A DNA stretch of 64,000 nt from Glycomyces sp. YM15. GTDB taxonomy: Bacteria; Actinomycetota; Actinomycetes; Mycobacteriales; Micromonosporaceae. The notes under the pieces are model-generated. The model was not told the origin of the DNA and made no database searches. It worked only from the letters and a program-made list of their open reading frames with translations. Of this stretch, positions 1 to 8,705 are shown piece by piece. Numbering within the stretch: the stretch's first letter is position 1; every line of letters begins with the position of its first letter. The stretch is from assembly GCF_016918015.1 (NCBI RefSeq), contig NZ_JAERMK010000014.1:1-64000 (forward strand). The letters run 5' to 3'. The position numbers and the translations under genes were made by a program.

Positions 1-87
1 GGCCCCCCGCGCCCGTTGCCTGTGGGACAACACCCCCGAACGTCGCCCACAGGCCACCGACCAGCGGAGTCGCACTCCCCGCCCGAG

Positions 88-141
88 TTATCCACAGGCG
101 CAGAAGTATTTGTTGACGCTCCGGAGCGAGTCGGCGACAGT
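88..141 (+). promoter_or_regulatory. Putative promoter with DnaA-box-like 9-mer
   Basis: TTGACG at 113-118 is followed after 17 nt by GACAGT at 136-141, which lies 6 nt before ATG 148. This is the spacing seen for other leaderless genes in the window. A perfect TTATCCACA 9-mer lies at 88-96. It is a single copy, so an origin is not supported. Confidence 0.4.
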
Positions 142-147
142 TGGTAC

Positions 148-993
148 ATGACGCAGATACCGATGTACCGCACAGCAACCACCACGATGAACCGGCCGCT
201 CGACATGACGCCGGGCGCTGCGGGCGACGTCCCCGGCGACCTCCTCATGCGCTTCGAGGCCGCCTTCGAGGCCGACTTCAGCCTGGTGGCCACGGGCCGC
301 ACCGCGGCCTGGATCCACGGCTTCGACGTCCTGCCGCCGGGAGTCGACCAGCGCGATTGGCCGGTCGAGAGTTCGCCCGATCCGCCGCTGGCGGACATCA
401 CGGTGGTCGACGGTCTGCCGGTGACCCGGCTGGCCCGCACCTTGGTCGATTGCGCGGCCGATCTGCCGCGGCTGGAGGCCGTGGCCGCCGCGGATCAGAT
501 CCTGCGGCGCGGCATCGACGCGGGGAGTCTGTCGGCCGCGCTCGAACCGGTGCACGGTGAGCGGCTCAGGCGCGCGAACGCGACGCTGCTGGCGGCCGAT
601 CCGCGGTCGGAGTCGCCGATGGAGTCCTGGACCCGCTGCCTCGTCGCTGACGCGGGCCTCCCGGCGCCGGTGCCGCAGCTGCGGGTGCGCACGCCGAACG
701 GGCGCTCCAGGTTCCTCGACCTCGGTTGGGAGGCCTGGCAGGTCGGGGTCGAGTACGACGGTCTGGGCACGGGTCTCGGCCTGCCCGCCGACCGGCGGCG
801 GCACCAGGCGCTGCGGAACCTCGGCTGGGAGATCCTGGTCCTCACCGCCTCCGATGTGATGGAGCATCCGCGCCCCTGGCTGGTCCGGCTCCGTGAAATG
901 CTCCTCGAGCGCGGCTGGGACCCGGACCCGAATCAACTGCGCGACGTCAACGAGCGCATCGAGGCGGTGAACACGGCAGTGGGCCGAAGCTGA
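148..993 (+). CDS. DUF559-like (PD-(D/E)XK fold) hypothetical protein
   Basis: This 281-residue protein resembles the common actinobacterial proteins that join an AbiEi-antitoxin-like N-terminal half to a C-terminal DUF559/Vsr-like endonuclease fold. The C-terminal third holds the recognisable core: an R-F-L-D-L-G-W strand, W-Q-V-G-V-E-Y-D-G, an R-R-R-H-Q helix, and L-G-W-E-I-L-V-L-T-A-S-D-V. The E-Y-D-G acidic pair would be the active-site edge. The usual histidine after E-Y-D-G is absent, so catalytic competence is uncertain. ATG 148 is preferred because it sits 6 nt after a plausible -10; TTG 16 would read through the promoter. ATG 163 and 187 are alternatives. No substrate is known for this family. 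Confidence 0.6.
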   Translation: MTQIPMYRTATTTMNRPLDMTPGAAGDVPGDLLMRFEAAFEADFSLVATGRTAAWIHGFDVLPPGVDQRDWPVESSPDPPLADITVVDGLPVTRLARTLVDCAADLPRLEAVAAADQILRRGIDAGSLSAALEPVHGERLRRANATLLAADPRSESPMESWTRCLVADAGLPAPVPQLRVRTPNGRSRFLDLGWEAWQVGVEYDGLGTGLGLPADRRRHQALRNLGWEILVLTASDVMEHPRPWLVRLREMLLERGWDPDPNQLRDVNERIEAVNTAVGRS

Positions 994-999
994 CCGCAC

Positions 1000-1036
1000 G
1001 ACCGGTGGGAGGGAAGACGCCTTCCGCCCACCGGTC
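1000..1036 (+). terminator. Hairpin terminator after the DUF559-like gene
   Basis: A 10-bp stem pairs 1000-1009 with 1027-1036, with an inner GGAAG/CTTCC stem and a 4-nt loop. It begins 7 nt after the stop codon. There is no T-tract, as is usual in very GC-rich actinobacteria. Confidence 0.6.
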
Positions 1037-2332
1037 CAGCAAGCCCAGCCTCACCGGGCCGGCCGGCGACGCGGGCGCAACCAGCGGTCCGCATCGGCCC
1101 GGCCAGGCTGGCGCTCGTGTACATGGTCGTGGTCCTCATGCGCCTGCCGCCTCCTTCCCGCTGCTCGACTTGCCTCCCTCACCGGCCCCACTCACCCTGC
1201 TCACCGTGCTACGGCTTCTGCTTCCGGCCCTTCGGCTTCCGCCTGCACACACCGTCCCGCGAGGGCGGATGCCGGCGCTCGCCGTCCCTACCGGAATGGT
1301 GCGACCGCCCGGCAGCTCCCCGAGCGGATCGCCCGGTGAGTGGTGCGGCCTCCCGGTCCTTGCGGTTCGTGGCTGTTGCCTGGGGTCCGCCCTGGAATGC
1401 TGGGGTCCTTACGGGGGCATGCCGGCGCCTGGGCGGAGGTGGTGCTCGCCATGGACGTGCTTGCGGTGTCGCCGTACCGAGTCCTCTATTCGCTCGGTGT
1501 GGCCTCACCGCTGACGCTGGCGGGTCGTGCTCGGTTCGCGTATGCCGTCGTGTACGGCATCGCCTGCTGGTTGGGGTGATCCCAACTAGGATCGTCCACC
1601 CAGTCACGGCCCATCGGGGGCGCGGACAGCTGCGGGCGATGGCACGGGGGTGAGATCGGACGCCTCCAAGAAGGAGGAGCACCCTGGCTTGCGGGGTCGT
1701 CGCCTCGGAATAAGTCGGTTTGTCGGATCGGCCAGAGGCTTGTCGTAGTCTGCTTGCACCTACCCCGACACCTGTACAAATTCCCTGTCCCTGTACGTAC
1801 CTCAATTGTCCCTCATGCAGCCCCCGACTGTCATCACCCACAGGTGGAGAACCTCCTCACGTTCCCCCACCAAACCGATTGGGCCGCAACCGAACCGCGC
1901 CTTCGCACCCCGCGCCCGGGAGTGTCACCCGCCCACCCCGCGCCCCGCGCCCCGCGCCCCGGAGTGTCACCGCCACAACAATGCCCGCCGCAACGGCCCA
2001 GCCTCCGCGGCCCTCAGTCCGGGCACGAGCCCCGACCGCCCACACCGTCCTCCGTCGCTGCCCGGTTTGAGCGCAACCCACTCCACACCGGAAGCCGCCC
2101 GGACAAAACCCAGGGGAAGCCTCGTCCGCCGCGCGAACGGCACGGTGCAGCCGGACGGGGGGGGAGGCTCCGAAGCGAATCGAAGGCGTCTTCATCTCCG
2201 TCGGGCCGGGCGGCTCGGCCCGGATCGAGGCGTCCCTCCCCACCGGTCCCACGAATTGCAGTCGCGAACCGGCTTCGGGGCGGCGCCGGGCTAGGATCGG
2301 TGCGAGCATCGTTCGATTCGGCAGGAGCGGCA
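1037..2332. other. Long intergenic stretch without a supportable gene
   Basis: About 1.3 kb on both strands contains only overlapping open frames of low-complexity Pro/Arg/Ser composition, with no consistent third-position bias and no recognisable domain. One SD-like AAGGAGGAG lies at 1671-1679 but is followed by no convincing reading frame. A GC-rich direct repeat containing GGAGTGTCACC occurs twice (near 1918 and 1961). No tRNA-like cloverleaf was recognised. Confidence 0.5.
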
Positions 2333-2770
2333 GTGGCGGAAGGGTCCTTCACCGGGTTCGCGCGCCCCGCCGTACCCACCCCGCAGGAGATCCGCGATTG
2401 GGCGCTCGACCCCTACTCGACCGCGCCCGAAGGCCGCCAGTGGGACCTCACCCTCGCCACCGACGAGCTCGTCGACACCTGGCTCGAGCTCGCCGCCGAC
2501 CCGACCTGCCCGAAGCGCTCCTTCGCGCTCCATGTGCTCTACATCTACGCCGGCGACGCCGTGCGCACCAACTTCCGGGTCCACACGCGTAAACGCGTCG
2601 ACCGCCTCCTCGAGAAGGCGGCCGCTTCGCGCGACCAGTACGTTGAACTCTGGGCCGCCAACACCAAGGCGCTCATCCGCCAGCCGGACCTGTTCGACTA
2701 CCACGAATGGTGCAACGGCGGGCTGGTGCGCGGGCCCCGGCGGCTGGGCCCCGGTCCTACGAGAAAGTAA
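2333..2770 (+). CDS. Hypothetical protein (145 aa)
   Basis: GTG 2333 is chosen because AGGAGCGG lies about 4-11 nt upstream and the sequence becomes protein-like exactly there. The protein is soluble, mostly helical by composition and charged, with no signal peptide or membrane segment. A basic patch (V-H-T-R-K-R-V-D-R) sits mid-protein, and the tail is Gly/Pro/Arg-rich. I do not recognise a family. It lies 33 nt upstream of the DUF1707 gene in the same direction, so they may be co-transcribed. Confidence 0.6.
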   Translation: MAEGSFTGFARPAVPTPQEIRDWALDPYSTAPEGRQWDLTLATDELVDTWLELAADPTCPKRSFALHVLYIYAGDAVRTNFRVHTRKRVDRLLEKAAASRDQYVELWAANTKALIRQPDLFDYHEWCNGGLVRGPRRLGPGPTRK

Positions 2771-2803
2771 GCGCCCGATGACGATGAGACCTGCGAGCCA
2801 CCG

Positions 2804-3394
2804 ATGACGCACGACCCGAACATGCGCGTCTCCAATGCCGAGCGCGAGGCGATCATCGCCAAGCTTCACTCCGCCACGGAGGAGGGCCGTCTCGATCTGG
2901 ACGAGTTCGCCGACCGCTCCCGCCAGGCGTATGAGGCCCGCACCTACGGCGAGATCGAGCGCCTCCTCGCCGACCTCCCCGACACCGGCGGCACCCTCGC
3001 CGTCCCCGCCGCCAAGCAGCCGCTCCCCCAGGGCCCCGCCGAACTGCGGCTCAAGCCCACCGGATCCTCCGTGGTCCGCGACGGCGACTGGGTCGTCCCG
3101 CCGAAGATCATCGTGAACGCCACCGGCTCCTCGGTGAAGCTCGACTGCCGCCACGCGGTGATCCGCACCGACACGGTCGACCTCGATGTGAAGCTCCTCG
3201 GCTCCTCGCTCACCGTCGTCCTGCCCGAAGGCGCGTACGCCGTGGACGACAACACCGAAGTCTTCGGCAGTTCCATGCGAAACCGCGCCACCTACAAGGG
3301 AGGCACGGCAATCCGCTTCTCAGTCGCGGGCAAGGCGACGGGCAGTTCCGTGACGCTCCGCCATGAACGCCGATTCCTCTGGTGGCGCTGGTGA
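2804..3394 (+). CDS. DUF1707 plus LiaF-like C-terminal domain protein
   Basis: Residues 5-60 form a DUF1707/SHOCT-like module (M-R-V-S-N-A-E-R-E, E-E-G-R-L-D-L-D-E-F, then Y-G-E-I-E-R-L-L-A-D-L-P). The rest is a beta-rich repeat region with recurrent G-S-S motifs (G-S-S-V, L-G-S-S-L, F-G-S-S-M), as in the DUF2154/LiaF-like 'cell wall-active antibiotics response' domain. No transmembrane helix is present, so it is probably cytosolic or peripheral. LiaF relatives modulate envelope-stress signalling, but no two-component system lies nearby, so the role here is unknown. ATG 2804 gives the standard DUF1707 N-terminus. A second DUF1707 protein lies at 21849. Confidence 0.8.
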   Translation: MTHDPNMRVSNAEREAIIAKLHSATEEGRLDLDEFADRSRQAYEARTYGEIERLLADLPDTGGTLAVPAAKQPLPQGPAELRLKPTGSSVVRDGDWVVPPKIIVNATGSSVKLDCRHAVIRTDTVDLDVKLLGSSLTVVLPEGAYAVDDNTEVFGSSMRNRATYKGGTAIRFSVAGKATGSSVTLRHERRFLWWRW

Positions 3395-3471
3395 TCGAGG
3401 GTTCCGCCGACCACGGAGTTCATTGAATATTCCGTTGCCGGAACGGTAGAGATCACGGGCTCATAACAGTC

Positions 3472-3488
3472 ATGCCGGATTCCGGCAT
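3472..3488. promoter_or_regulatory. 17-bp perfect palindrome upstream of the subtilase promoter
   Basis: ATGCCGGA-T-TCCGGCAT is an odd-length perfect palindrome 17 bp upstream of the -35. A second palindrome, CCTCATATGAGG, lies at 3492-3503. The position suits an operator; the binding protein is unknown. Confidence 0.4.
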
Positions 3489-3504
3489 TCTCCTCATATG
3501 AGGG

Positions 3505-3533
3505 TTTACAGCGAACCAACCTCGCAATAGGCT
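3505..3533 (+). promoter_or_regulatory. Promoter of the subtilase gene
   Basis: TTTACA (3505-3510), a 17-bp spacer and TAGGCT (3528-3533) match the housekeeping-type actinobacterial consensus. The predicted transcript has a leader of about 85 nt carrying a GAGGAG ribosome site before ATG 3625. Confidence 0.55.
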
Positions 3534-3624
3534 CGCTTTCGTGCGCCGCGGCGCGGCACGGTTCGCTGTCCGCGCCGGAGCACTCACCCACGGCGCACGT
3601 CCCCCCTTGAGAGGAGCTCATCGC

Positions 3625-6600
3625 ATGGGATCTCCGTCCCTCCATAGGCAAGGGAGCGCATCGAAGCGCGCCCGGGCCAGAACCAGAGCCGTACTGGCGG
3701 CAGCGGCCGTTCCCCTAGTGGCCGTAGCGCTCACCACCGCCGCCGCACCGGTCTCGGCCGAGCCCCCCACGCTCCCTGAGGTCACACCCGAATACCTCAA
3801 AGAGGCTGCGGCGCTGCCGATCGACTACCAGGACGGCAACTACATCGTCCAACTCGCCTCCGACCCCATCGCCACCCACGAGGCCACCGCGCCCGCCGAG
3901 GGCGAGACGATCGACTTCGAGGCCGCCGCCGTCGAGGAGTACCGCGAGACCCTCGCCGAGGAGCGCGAGTCGGTCATCGCCGAGTACGACGTGGACGCGA
4001 TCGCCGAGTACGACACCGTCCTCAACGGCTTCGCCGCGAACCTGACCGCCGCCGAAGCCGAGGAACTGGCCGCCAGCGACGACGTCGCCGCGGTCATCCC
4101 CGAGACGATCTACCAGCCGACCGGCGCCGTCGACACCACGAAGTTCCTCGGCCTCTCCGGGGGCAAGGGCTCCTGGAAAGAGGAGTTCGGCGGCCCGAAG
4201 GACGCCGGTGAAGGCGTCATCGTCGGTGTCCTCGACACCGGCGTCTGGCCCGAGAACCCGGCCCTCGCCCCGCTCCCCGAGCCGCGCCCCGACCAGGCGG
4301 TCATCGACGCGAAGTGGAACGGCGAGTGCGTCACCGGCGTCGACGAGGACCCGGCCAACAACGTCGAGTGCAACAACAAGCTCATCGGCGCCCGCTACTT
4401 CGACACCTGGGGCTACGCCGAGGACGGCTTCGCCTCGCCCCGCGACCAGGACGGCCACGGCACCCACACCGCCACCACCGCCGCGGGCAACTACAAGACC
4501 AAGGTCGTGATCGACGGCGAGAAGATCGGCACGGTCTCGGGCATGGCCCCGGCCGCCCGCGTCGCCGCCTACAAGGTCTGCTGGGAAGGCTGCCCCGGCG
4601 CCGACCTGGTCGCCGGTATCGAAGCGGCCGTGAACGACGGCGTCGACGTCATCAACTTCTCGATCGGCTCGACCGGCACTCCGCAGTTCGTCGACTCGGT
4701 GTCGATCGCGTTCTTCAACGCGGCCGCCGCCGGCGTCTTCGTGGCCGCCAGCGCCGGCAACGACGGCCCGACCTCTACTGTGGACCACCAGGAGCCGTGG
4801 GTGACCACGGTCGGCGCGTCCACGCACGACCGGACGTTCCGCACCGAGGTCGAGTTCGGCCGCGAGGAGATCGACGCGGCCGCGCTCGTCGGCGAGGCGA
4901 AGTGGTACGTGAAGAACGCGGTCGACGCGGCGTACGACGGGACCAACCCGGAGGCCGCCGCGCGTTGCGACGCGGGCACCCTGGACCCGGCGAAGACCGA
5001 GGACTTCGCGATCATCTGCGTGCGCGGGAACCTGTTCACCGACAACGCGAACCAGGTGGCCGCCGCGGGCGGCGTCGCGCTGATCGTGCGCGACCAGTCC
5101 GACCGCGGGCCGGCCAGTGTGGTCACCTCGCAGGCGGTCCCCGTGGTGCACGTGAGCTACGAGGACGGTCTGGCGCTCTCGGAGTGGGTCGACTCGAAGT
5201 CGAACCCGCGCATCGAGGTCGAGACCTCGGAGCTGGACTACGTGAACGCGCCGGGCATGGCGGCGTTCTCGTCGAACGGTCCGGCGCTGGCGGCGGAGCA
5301 GAACCTGCTGAAGCCGGACATCACGGCTCCGGGCGTGGAGGTCCTGGCGGGCATCACGCCGTTCAATCACGGGGGCAACGATTTCGCGAACGCGCAGGGT
5401 ACGTCGATGTCGAGCCCGCACATCGCGGGTCTGGCGGCGCTGCTGAAGTCGGCGAACCCGGATTGGTCGCCGATGGCGGTCAAGTCGGCGATCATGACGA
5501 CGGCGTACCAGACGGACCAGAACGGCGACCCGATCCAGCGCGGTGGCGCGGATGCGACGCCGTTCGACTACGGCGCCGGGCATGTCGACGCTCGGGGGAT
5601 GTTCGACCCGGGTCTGGTGTACGAGTCGAACCCGACCGAGTGGATTCAGTACATCTGCGGGACGCCTGAGGCGTCGAAGGTGCAGTCGTACTGCGATTCG
5701 CTGGGTGCGATCGATCCGTCGCAGCTGAACTACCCGTCGATCACGGTGGCGGAGCTGACCGGTTCGTACCAGGTGACGCGCACGGTGACGAACGTGTCGG
5801 AGAAGAAGGGCACGTACAAGGCCAAGATCACGGCTCCGGCGGGCTTCGAGGTGTCTTCGGACGTCACGAAGTTCACGTTGAAGCCGGGCGAGTCGGCGAC
5901 GTACACGCTCACGATCACGCGCACGGACGCGGCGTTCGGCGAGTGGTCGTTCGGCGATGTCACGTGGGTGGAGAAGAAGGGCACCAGGACGGTGCACGAG
6001 GTGCGTTCGCCGATCGTGGTGAAGCCGGTGCAGTTGGCGGCTTCCGATGAGGTGTCGTACACGGGCGCTTCGGGTTCGGCGACGCTGACGGGCACGGCGG
6101 GCTTCGAGGGGACGCTGGGCGCTTCGGTGTCGGGTCTGGTCGCCTCCGAGGTGAAGACAGCGACGCTGACGAACCCGGATTCGTCCTCGTTCCCGGCTGA
6201 CGCGCCGGTGGAGAACTCGCACGCGGTGTCGTACGAGTTCACGACGCCGGAGGATGCGGCGCTGGTGCGTTTCTCGACGTTCGACGAGGACCACCCGGCC
6301 GGCACCGACCTGGACCTGTTCGTGTACATGAAGGACGCTGAAGGCGCGCTGACCCTGGTGGGCAGTTCGGCTTCGGGCGGTACGAACGAGACGGTGTCGC
6401 TGCCTGGCGGCTACACGTTCGTGGTGTTCGTGGACGAGTGGGCCGGGCCTTCGCCGCTGGAGGCGAAGCTGCACGCGTGGGTCGTTCCGTCTGCCGACGA
6501 GGGCAACCTCGCGGTGGATCCGGCCGAGCAGTCGGTCGCGATGGGCGACGAGTACTCGGTGGGTCTGACGTGGTCGGGTCTGGCCGAGGGGCAGCGGTTC

Positions 6601-6669
6601 CTCGGTTCGGTGGACTACGCGGCGGACGGTTCGAAGATCGATGCGACGATCGTCGGTATCACGACCTGA
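3625..6669 (+). CDS. Secreted S8 family serine peptidase (subtilase)
   Basis: A 1014-residue exported endopeptidase. The basic signal peptide (about 1-49) ends at an A-P-V-S-A site and is followed by an I9-type propeptide. The catalytic triad is visible: Asp204 (V-L-D-T-G-V-W-P), His278 (D-G-H-G-T-H-T-A) and Ser594 (G-T-S-M-S-S-P-H), with the oxyanion Asn in A-S-A-G-N-D-G. The gap of over 300 residues between His and Ser holds a PA domain, as in plant cucumisin-like and actinobacterial extracellular subtilases. After the catalytic core come a fibronectin-III-like domain and a C-terminal beta-sandwich region. ATG 3625 has GAGGAG 9 nt upstream; GTG 3541 would precede the signal peptide. It probably serves nutrient proteolysis. 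Confidence 0.92.
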   Translation: MGSPSLHRQGSASKRARARTRAVLAAAAVPLVAVALTTAAAPVSAEPPTLPEVTPEYLKEAAALPIDYQDGNYIVQLASDPIATHEATAPAEGETIDFEAAAVEEYRETLAEERESVIAEYDVDAIAEYDTVLNGFAANLTAAEAEELAASDDVAAVIPETIYQPTGAVDTTKFLGLSGGKGSWKEEFGGPKDAGEGVIVGVLDTGVWPENPALAPLPEPRPDQAVIDAKWNGECVTGVDEDPANNVECNNKLIGARYFDTWGYAEDGFASPRDQDGHGTHTATTAAGNYKTKVVIDGEKIGTVSGMAPAARVAAYKVCWEGCPGADLVAGIEAAVNDGVDVINFSIGSTGTPQFVDSVSIAFFNAAAAGVFVAASAGNDGPTSTVDHQEPWVTTVGASTHDRTFRTEVEFGREEIDAAALVGEAKWYVKNAVDAAYDGTNPEAAARCDAGTLDPAKTEDFAIICVRGNLFTDNANQVAAAGGVALIVRDQSDRGPASVVTSQAVPVVHVSYEDGLALSEWVDSKSNPRIEVETSELDYVNAPGMAAFSSNGPALAAEQNLLKPDITAPGVEVLAGITPFNHGGNDFANAQGTSMSSPHIAGLAALLKSANPDWSPMAVKSAIMTTAYQTDQNGDPIQRGGADATPFDYGAGHVDARGMFDPGLVYESNPTEWIQYICGTPEASKVQSYCDSLGAIDPSQLNYPSITVAELTGSYQVTRTVTNVSEKKGTYKAKITAPAGFEVSSDVTKFTLKPGESATYTLTITRTDAAFGEWSFGDVTWVEKKGTRTVHEVRSPIVVKPVQLAASDEVSYTGASGSATLTGTAGFEGTLGASVSGLVASEVKTATLTNPDSSSFPADAPVENSHAVSYEFTTPEDAALVRFSTFDEDHPAGTDLDLFVYMKDAEGALTLVGSSASGGTNETVSLPGGYTFVVFVDEWAGPSPLEAKLHAWVVPSADEGNLAVDPAEQSVAMGDEYSVGLTWSGLAEGQRFLGSVDYAADGSKIDATIVGITT

Positions 6670-6701
6670 TCGCTTTGAGCCGCAAGGTTTGATGTAGCAG
6701 G

Positions 6702-6757
6702 AGCGCCCGTCGTGGCGACCGGGGCCGCCAGGCCCGCGGTCCGCCGCGGCGGGCGCT
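6702..6757 (+). terminator. Putative terminator hairpin after the subtilase
   Basis: AGCGCCCG (6702-6709) pairs with CGGGCGCT (6750-6757). The intervening 40 nt is GC-rich and can form further pairs. It lies 32 nt after the stop codon. Confidence 0.45.
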
Positions 6758-6903
6758 GTCGTTGCGGGGCAGCGGGTGCGGTCGTCAACGGCCGTCCACA
6801 GCCGCGGCTCATCCGAGGGGGCCGAGGTCCGGGGTCGAGCGTTTCGTGTTGGCCCGAAAGGAGATCGCGGTGATCGCCGCCTGGCCGGGTCGCTCTCGAA
6901 CGG

Positions 6904-6932
6904 TTGACCCGATCGAGTGTTCTCGTTAACAT
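6904..6932 (+). promoter_or_regulatory. Promoter of the GH43 gene
   Basis: TTGACC (6904-6909), a spacer of exactly 17 bp and TAACAT (6927-6932) form a near-consensus sigma-70-type promoter, giving a leader of about 35-40 nt before ATG 6976. Confidence 0.6.
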
Positions 6933-6975
6933 CTACCTGTCTCAATTCATCGATTCACGGACAAGGCGGTCTTCT

Positions 6976-8046
6976 ATGCAACGGAAGCGCACCACCCTCA
7001 TAGCCGCGACCGGCGCGATCGGCCTCGCCGCCACCGCGCTCGCGATCATCGCGCCGACCGCGCTCGCCGGGCCCGGAAACGGCAACGGCAACGGCAACGC
7101 CCACGGCCATGACCGGCAGCACTGCGACGTCGAGACGCCCGGCACGCTCGGCGGCGACCTGGGGGCGCACGACCCGGGCCTGTTCGCGCCCTGCACCGAG
7201 GGCGACCCCTGGTACGTCTTCGCCACCGGCTACGGCCCCCTCGGCGACGGCAACGTCACCATCCGCTCCTCCACCGACGACGGCGCCACCTGGAACTACG
7301 TGGACACCGTGTGGGACGCGAAGCCCCAGTGGCTCAAGGACGCCGTCCCCGGCGTCGACAACATCTGGGCGCCCGAGATCTACTTCGACGAAGCGCAGGA
7401 CCGGTACTACCTGTACTACTCGGCCTCGACCTTCGGCAAGCAGCGCTCGGTCATCGGCCTCGCCACCAACGCCACCCTCGACCCGGCCGACGACGACTAC
7501 GAGTGGGTCGACGAGGGCCAGGTCTGGGAGTCCAACCCCGGCGACCCGTACAACGCGATCGACCCGACCGTCCTCGAGGCCGAAGGCAGGCACTACATGG
7601 CCTACGGCTCCTGGTGGCAGGGCATCTACATGCTCGAACTCGACTGGCCCTCAGGCAAGGTGAAGGAGGGTTCGACCCCGGCCCACATCAGCGGCCGCGG
7701 CGGCGCCGGCATCGAGGCGCCCGTGCTCACCGAGCACGACGGCTACTACTACCTCTTCACCTCATGGGACGTCTGCTGCGCGGGCGCCGACTCGACCTAC
7801 AACATCCGCGTCGGCCGCTCGACCTCGCCGACCGGCCCGTTCGTCGACGCGAACGGGACCGCCCTCACCGAAGGCGGCGGCACTCTCGTCCTCGGCGCCC
7901 ACGGCGACTACGTGGCCACCGGCGGACAGTCGATCTCGAACGGACTCATGGCGTACCACTCGTACCACGAGGACGGGCACTTCGACCTCGGCGTCGAGAA
8001 GATCGAATGGAACGCGGACGGCTGGCCGGTCCTGGACGGAGTCTAG
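6976..8046 (+). CDS. Secreted GH43 arabinan endo-1,5-alpha-L-arabinosidase
   Basis: A 356-residue exported glycosidase predicted to cut alpha-1,5-arabinan backbones. The signal peptide (about 1-32) is followed by a short Gly/Asn linker (G-N-G-N-G-N). The five-bladed propeller carries the GH43 triad: Asp66 (A-H-D-P-G-L-F, base), Asp196 (N-A-I-D-P-T-V, pKa modulator) and Glu247 (G-I-E-A-P-V-L, acid). W-A-P-E-I-Y and Y-M-A-Y-G-S-W-W are also typical of endo-arabinanases. No carbohydrate-binding module is attached. ATG 6976 begins the basic M-Q-R-K-R signal start; the upstream GTG overlaps the promoter. It follows the secreted protease, forming an extracellular polymer-degradation neighbourhood. 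Confidence 0.88.
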   Translation: MQRKRTTLIAATGAIGLAATALAIIAPTALAGPGNGNGNGNAHGHDRQHCDVETPGTLGGDLGAHDPGLFAPCTEGDPWYVFATGYGPLGDGNVTIRSSTDDGATWNYVDTVWDAKPQWLKDAVPGVDNIWAPEIYFDEAQDRYYLYYSASTFGKQRSVIGLATNATLDPADDDYEWVDEGQVWESNPGDPYNAIDPTVLEAEGRHYMAYGSWWQGIYMLELDWPSGKVKEGSTPAHISGRGGAGIEAPVLTEHDGYYYLFTSWDVCCAGADSTYNIRVGRSTSPTGPFVDANGTALTEGGGTLVLGAHGDYVATGGQSISNGLMAYHSYHEDGHFDLGVEKIEWNADGWPVLDGV

Positions 8047-8170
8047 GACCGGAGGCACGGTTCGGACGGCGTCCAGGACCAGCAAAGCGGCTGGACGGCA
8101 AGCTGACGCGCTGACCGCACCTCGGGCCGCCCGGATCGGGCCGAGGCCGACGCGCACGCACCACTGAAGC

Positions 8171-8204
8171 ACCGGTGGGCCCGCCTTGCGGCGGGCCCAC
8201 CGGT
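8171..8204. terminator. Bidirectional terminator hairpin
   Basis: A perfect 15-bp stem (8171-8185 with 8190-8204) closes a TTGC loop between the convergent GH43 gene and the minus-strand membrane protein gene. Confidence 0.75.
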
Positions 8205-8228
8205 CGTTCACACCGCCGAGGGGCCGCT

Positions 8229-8570
8229 TCAGCGCCGCCGGGTGTCGCGCTTGAACCGGTGCGCCTTGCCGAGCGTCGCGGCACCAGCGATGAGCAGGGC
8301 CGACAGGACCGGGGCCGTGAACTTCGGGTCGATCGGGGCGTCCACGGCCGACAGGATGATCGCGAGCAGGATCGGAACGACCAGCAGCCCGGTGCCGCCG
8401 AGGACCATCTGCCGGTGCTGGGCCTCCTCTGCCGCGGTCAGACCTGACGGGCCGACCGGGTCGGGCGCATGCTGGCTCGTATTCGGTCGCGGCCCTTGGG
8501 AGTCCGGCTGTGGGACACCGGGTTGCGCGGCGCCGGGTCCTGGCCGGAGGGAATCGGGCTGGTACGACAT
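8229..8570 (-). CDS. Small integral membrane protein (113 aa)
   Basis: The first 45 residues are Pro/Gln/Gly-rich and hydrophilic, followed by two hydrophobic helices (about 54-74 and 84-100, G-L-L-V-V-P-I-L-L-A-I-I-L and F-T-A-P-V-L-S-A-L-L-I-A-G-A) and a basic tail. ATG 8570 has GGAG 9 nt upstream. I do not recognise a named family. It lies downstream of the putative type VII substrate pair on the same strand, separated by a hairpin, so it is probably a separate transcript. Confidence 0.65.
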   Translation of the reverse strand: MSYQPDSLRPGPGAAQPGVPQPDSQGPRPNTSQHAPDPVGPSGLTAAEEAQHRQMVLGGTGLLVVPILLAIILSAVDAPIDPKFTAPVLSALLIAGAATLGKAHRFKRDTRRR

Positions 8571-8659
8571 CGCTGGTGCTCCATTCGCGTCGGGGTTCGT
8601 TCAGCACACACTCGCCACTCCCGTCACGGCTCGGTCATGAGTCCGTCCCCGAACCGGCA

Positions 8660-8689
8660 CGGGCCGCGACCCCGAAGGATCGCGGCCCG
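8660..8689 (-). terminator. Terminator hairpin after the acidic WXG-type protein gene
   Basis: A 10-bp stem (8660-8669 with 8680-8689) and a 10-nt loop lie just beyond the minus-strand stop codon at 8706. Confidence 0.6.
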
Positions 8690-8705
8690 CCGCTTCGCCA
8701 CGCGC

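Noticed and set aside
88-96. DnaA box (TTATCCACA) as evidence of a replication origin
   Set aside because: Single copy with no dnaA/dnaN or AT-rich cluster; such 9-mers occur upstream of many genes.
1005-2070. Several overlapping frames of 80-210 codons between 1 and 2.1 kb
   Set aside because: No consistent frame preference, SD or family resemblance; Pro/Arg/Ser-rich noise.
3715-6945. 1,076-codon minus-strand open frame across the subtilase gene
   Set aside because: It is antisense to a gene with clear catalytic motifs; its composition (Arg/Val/Gly runs) is the mirror image of GC-rich codon usage.
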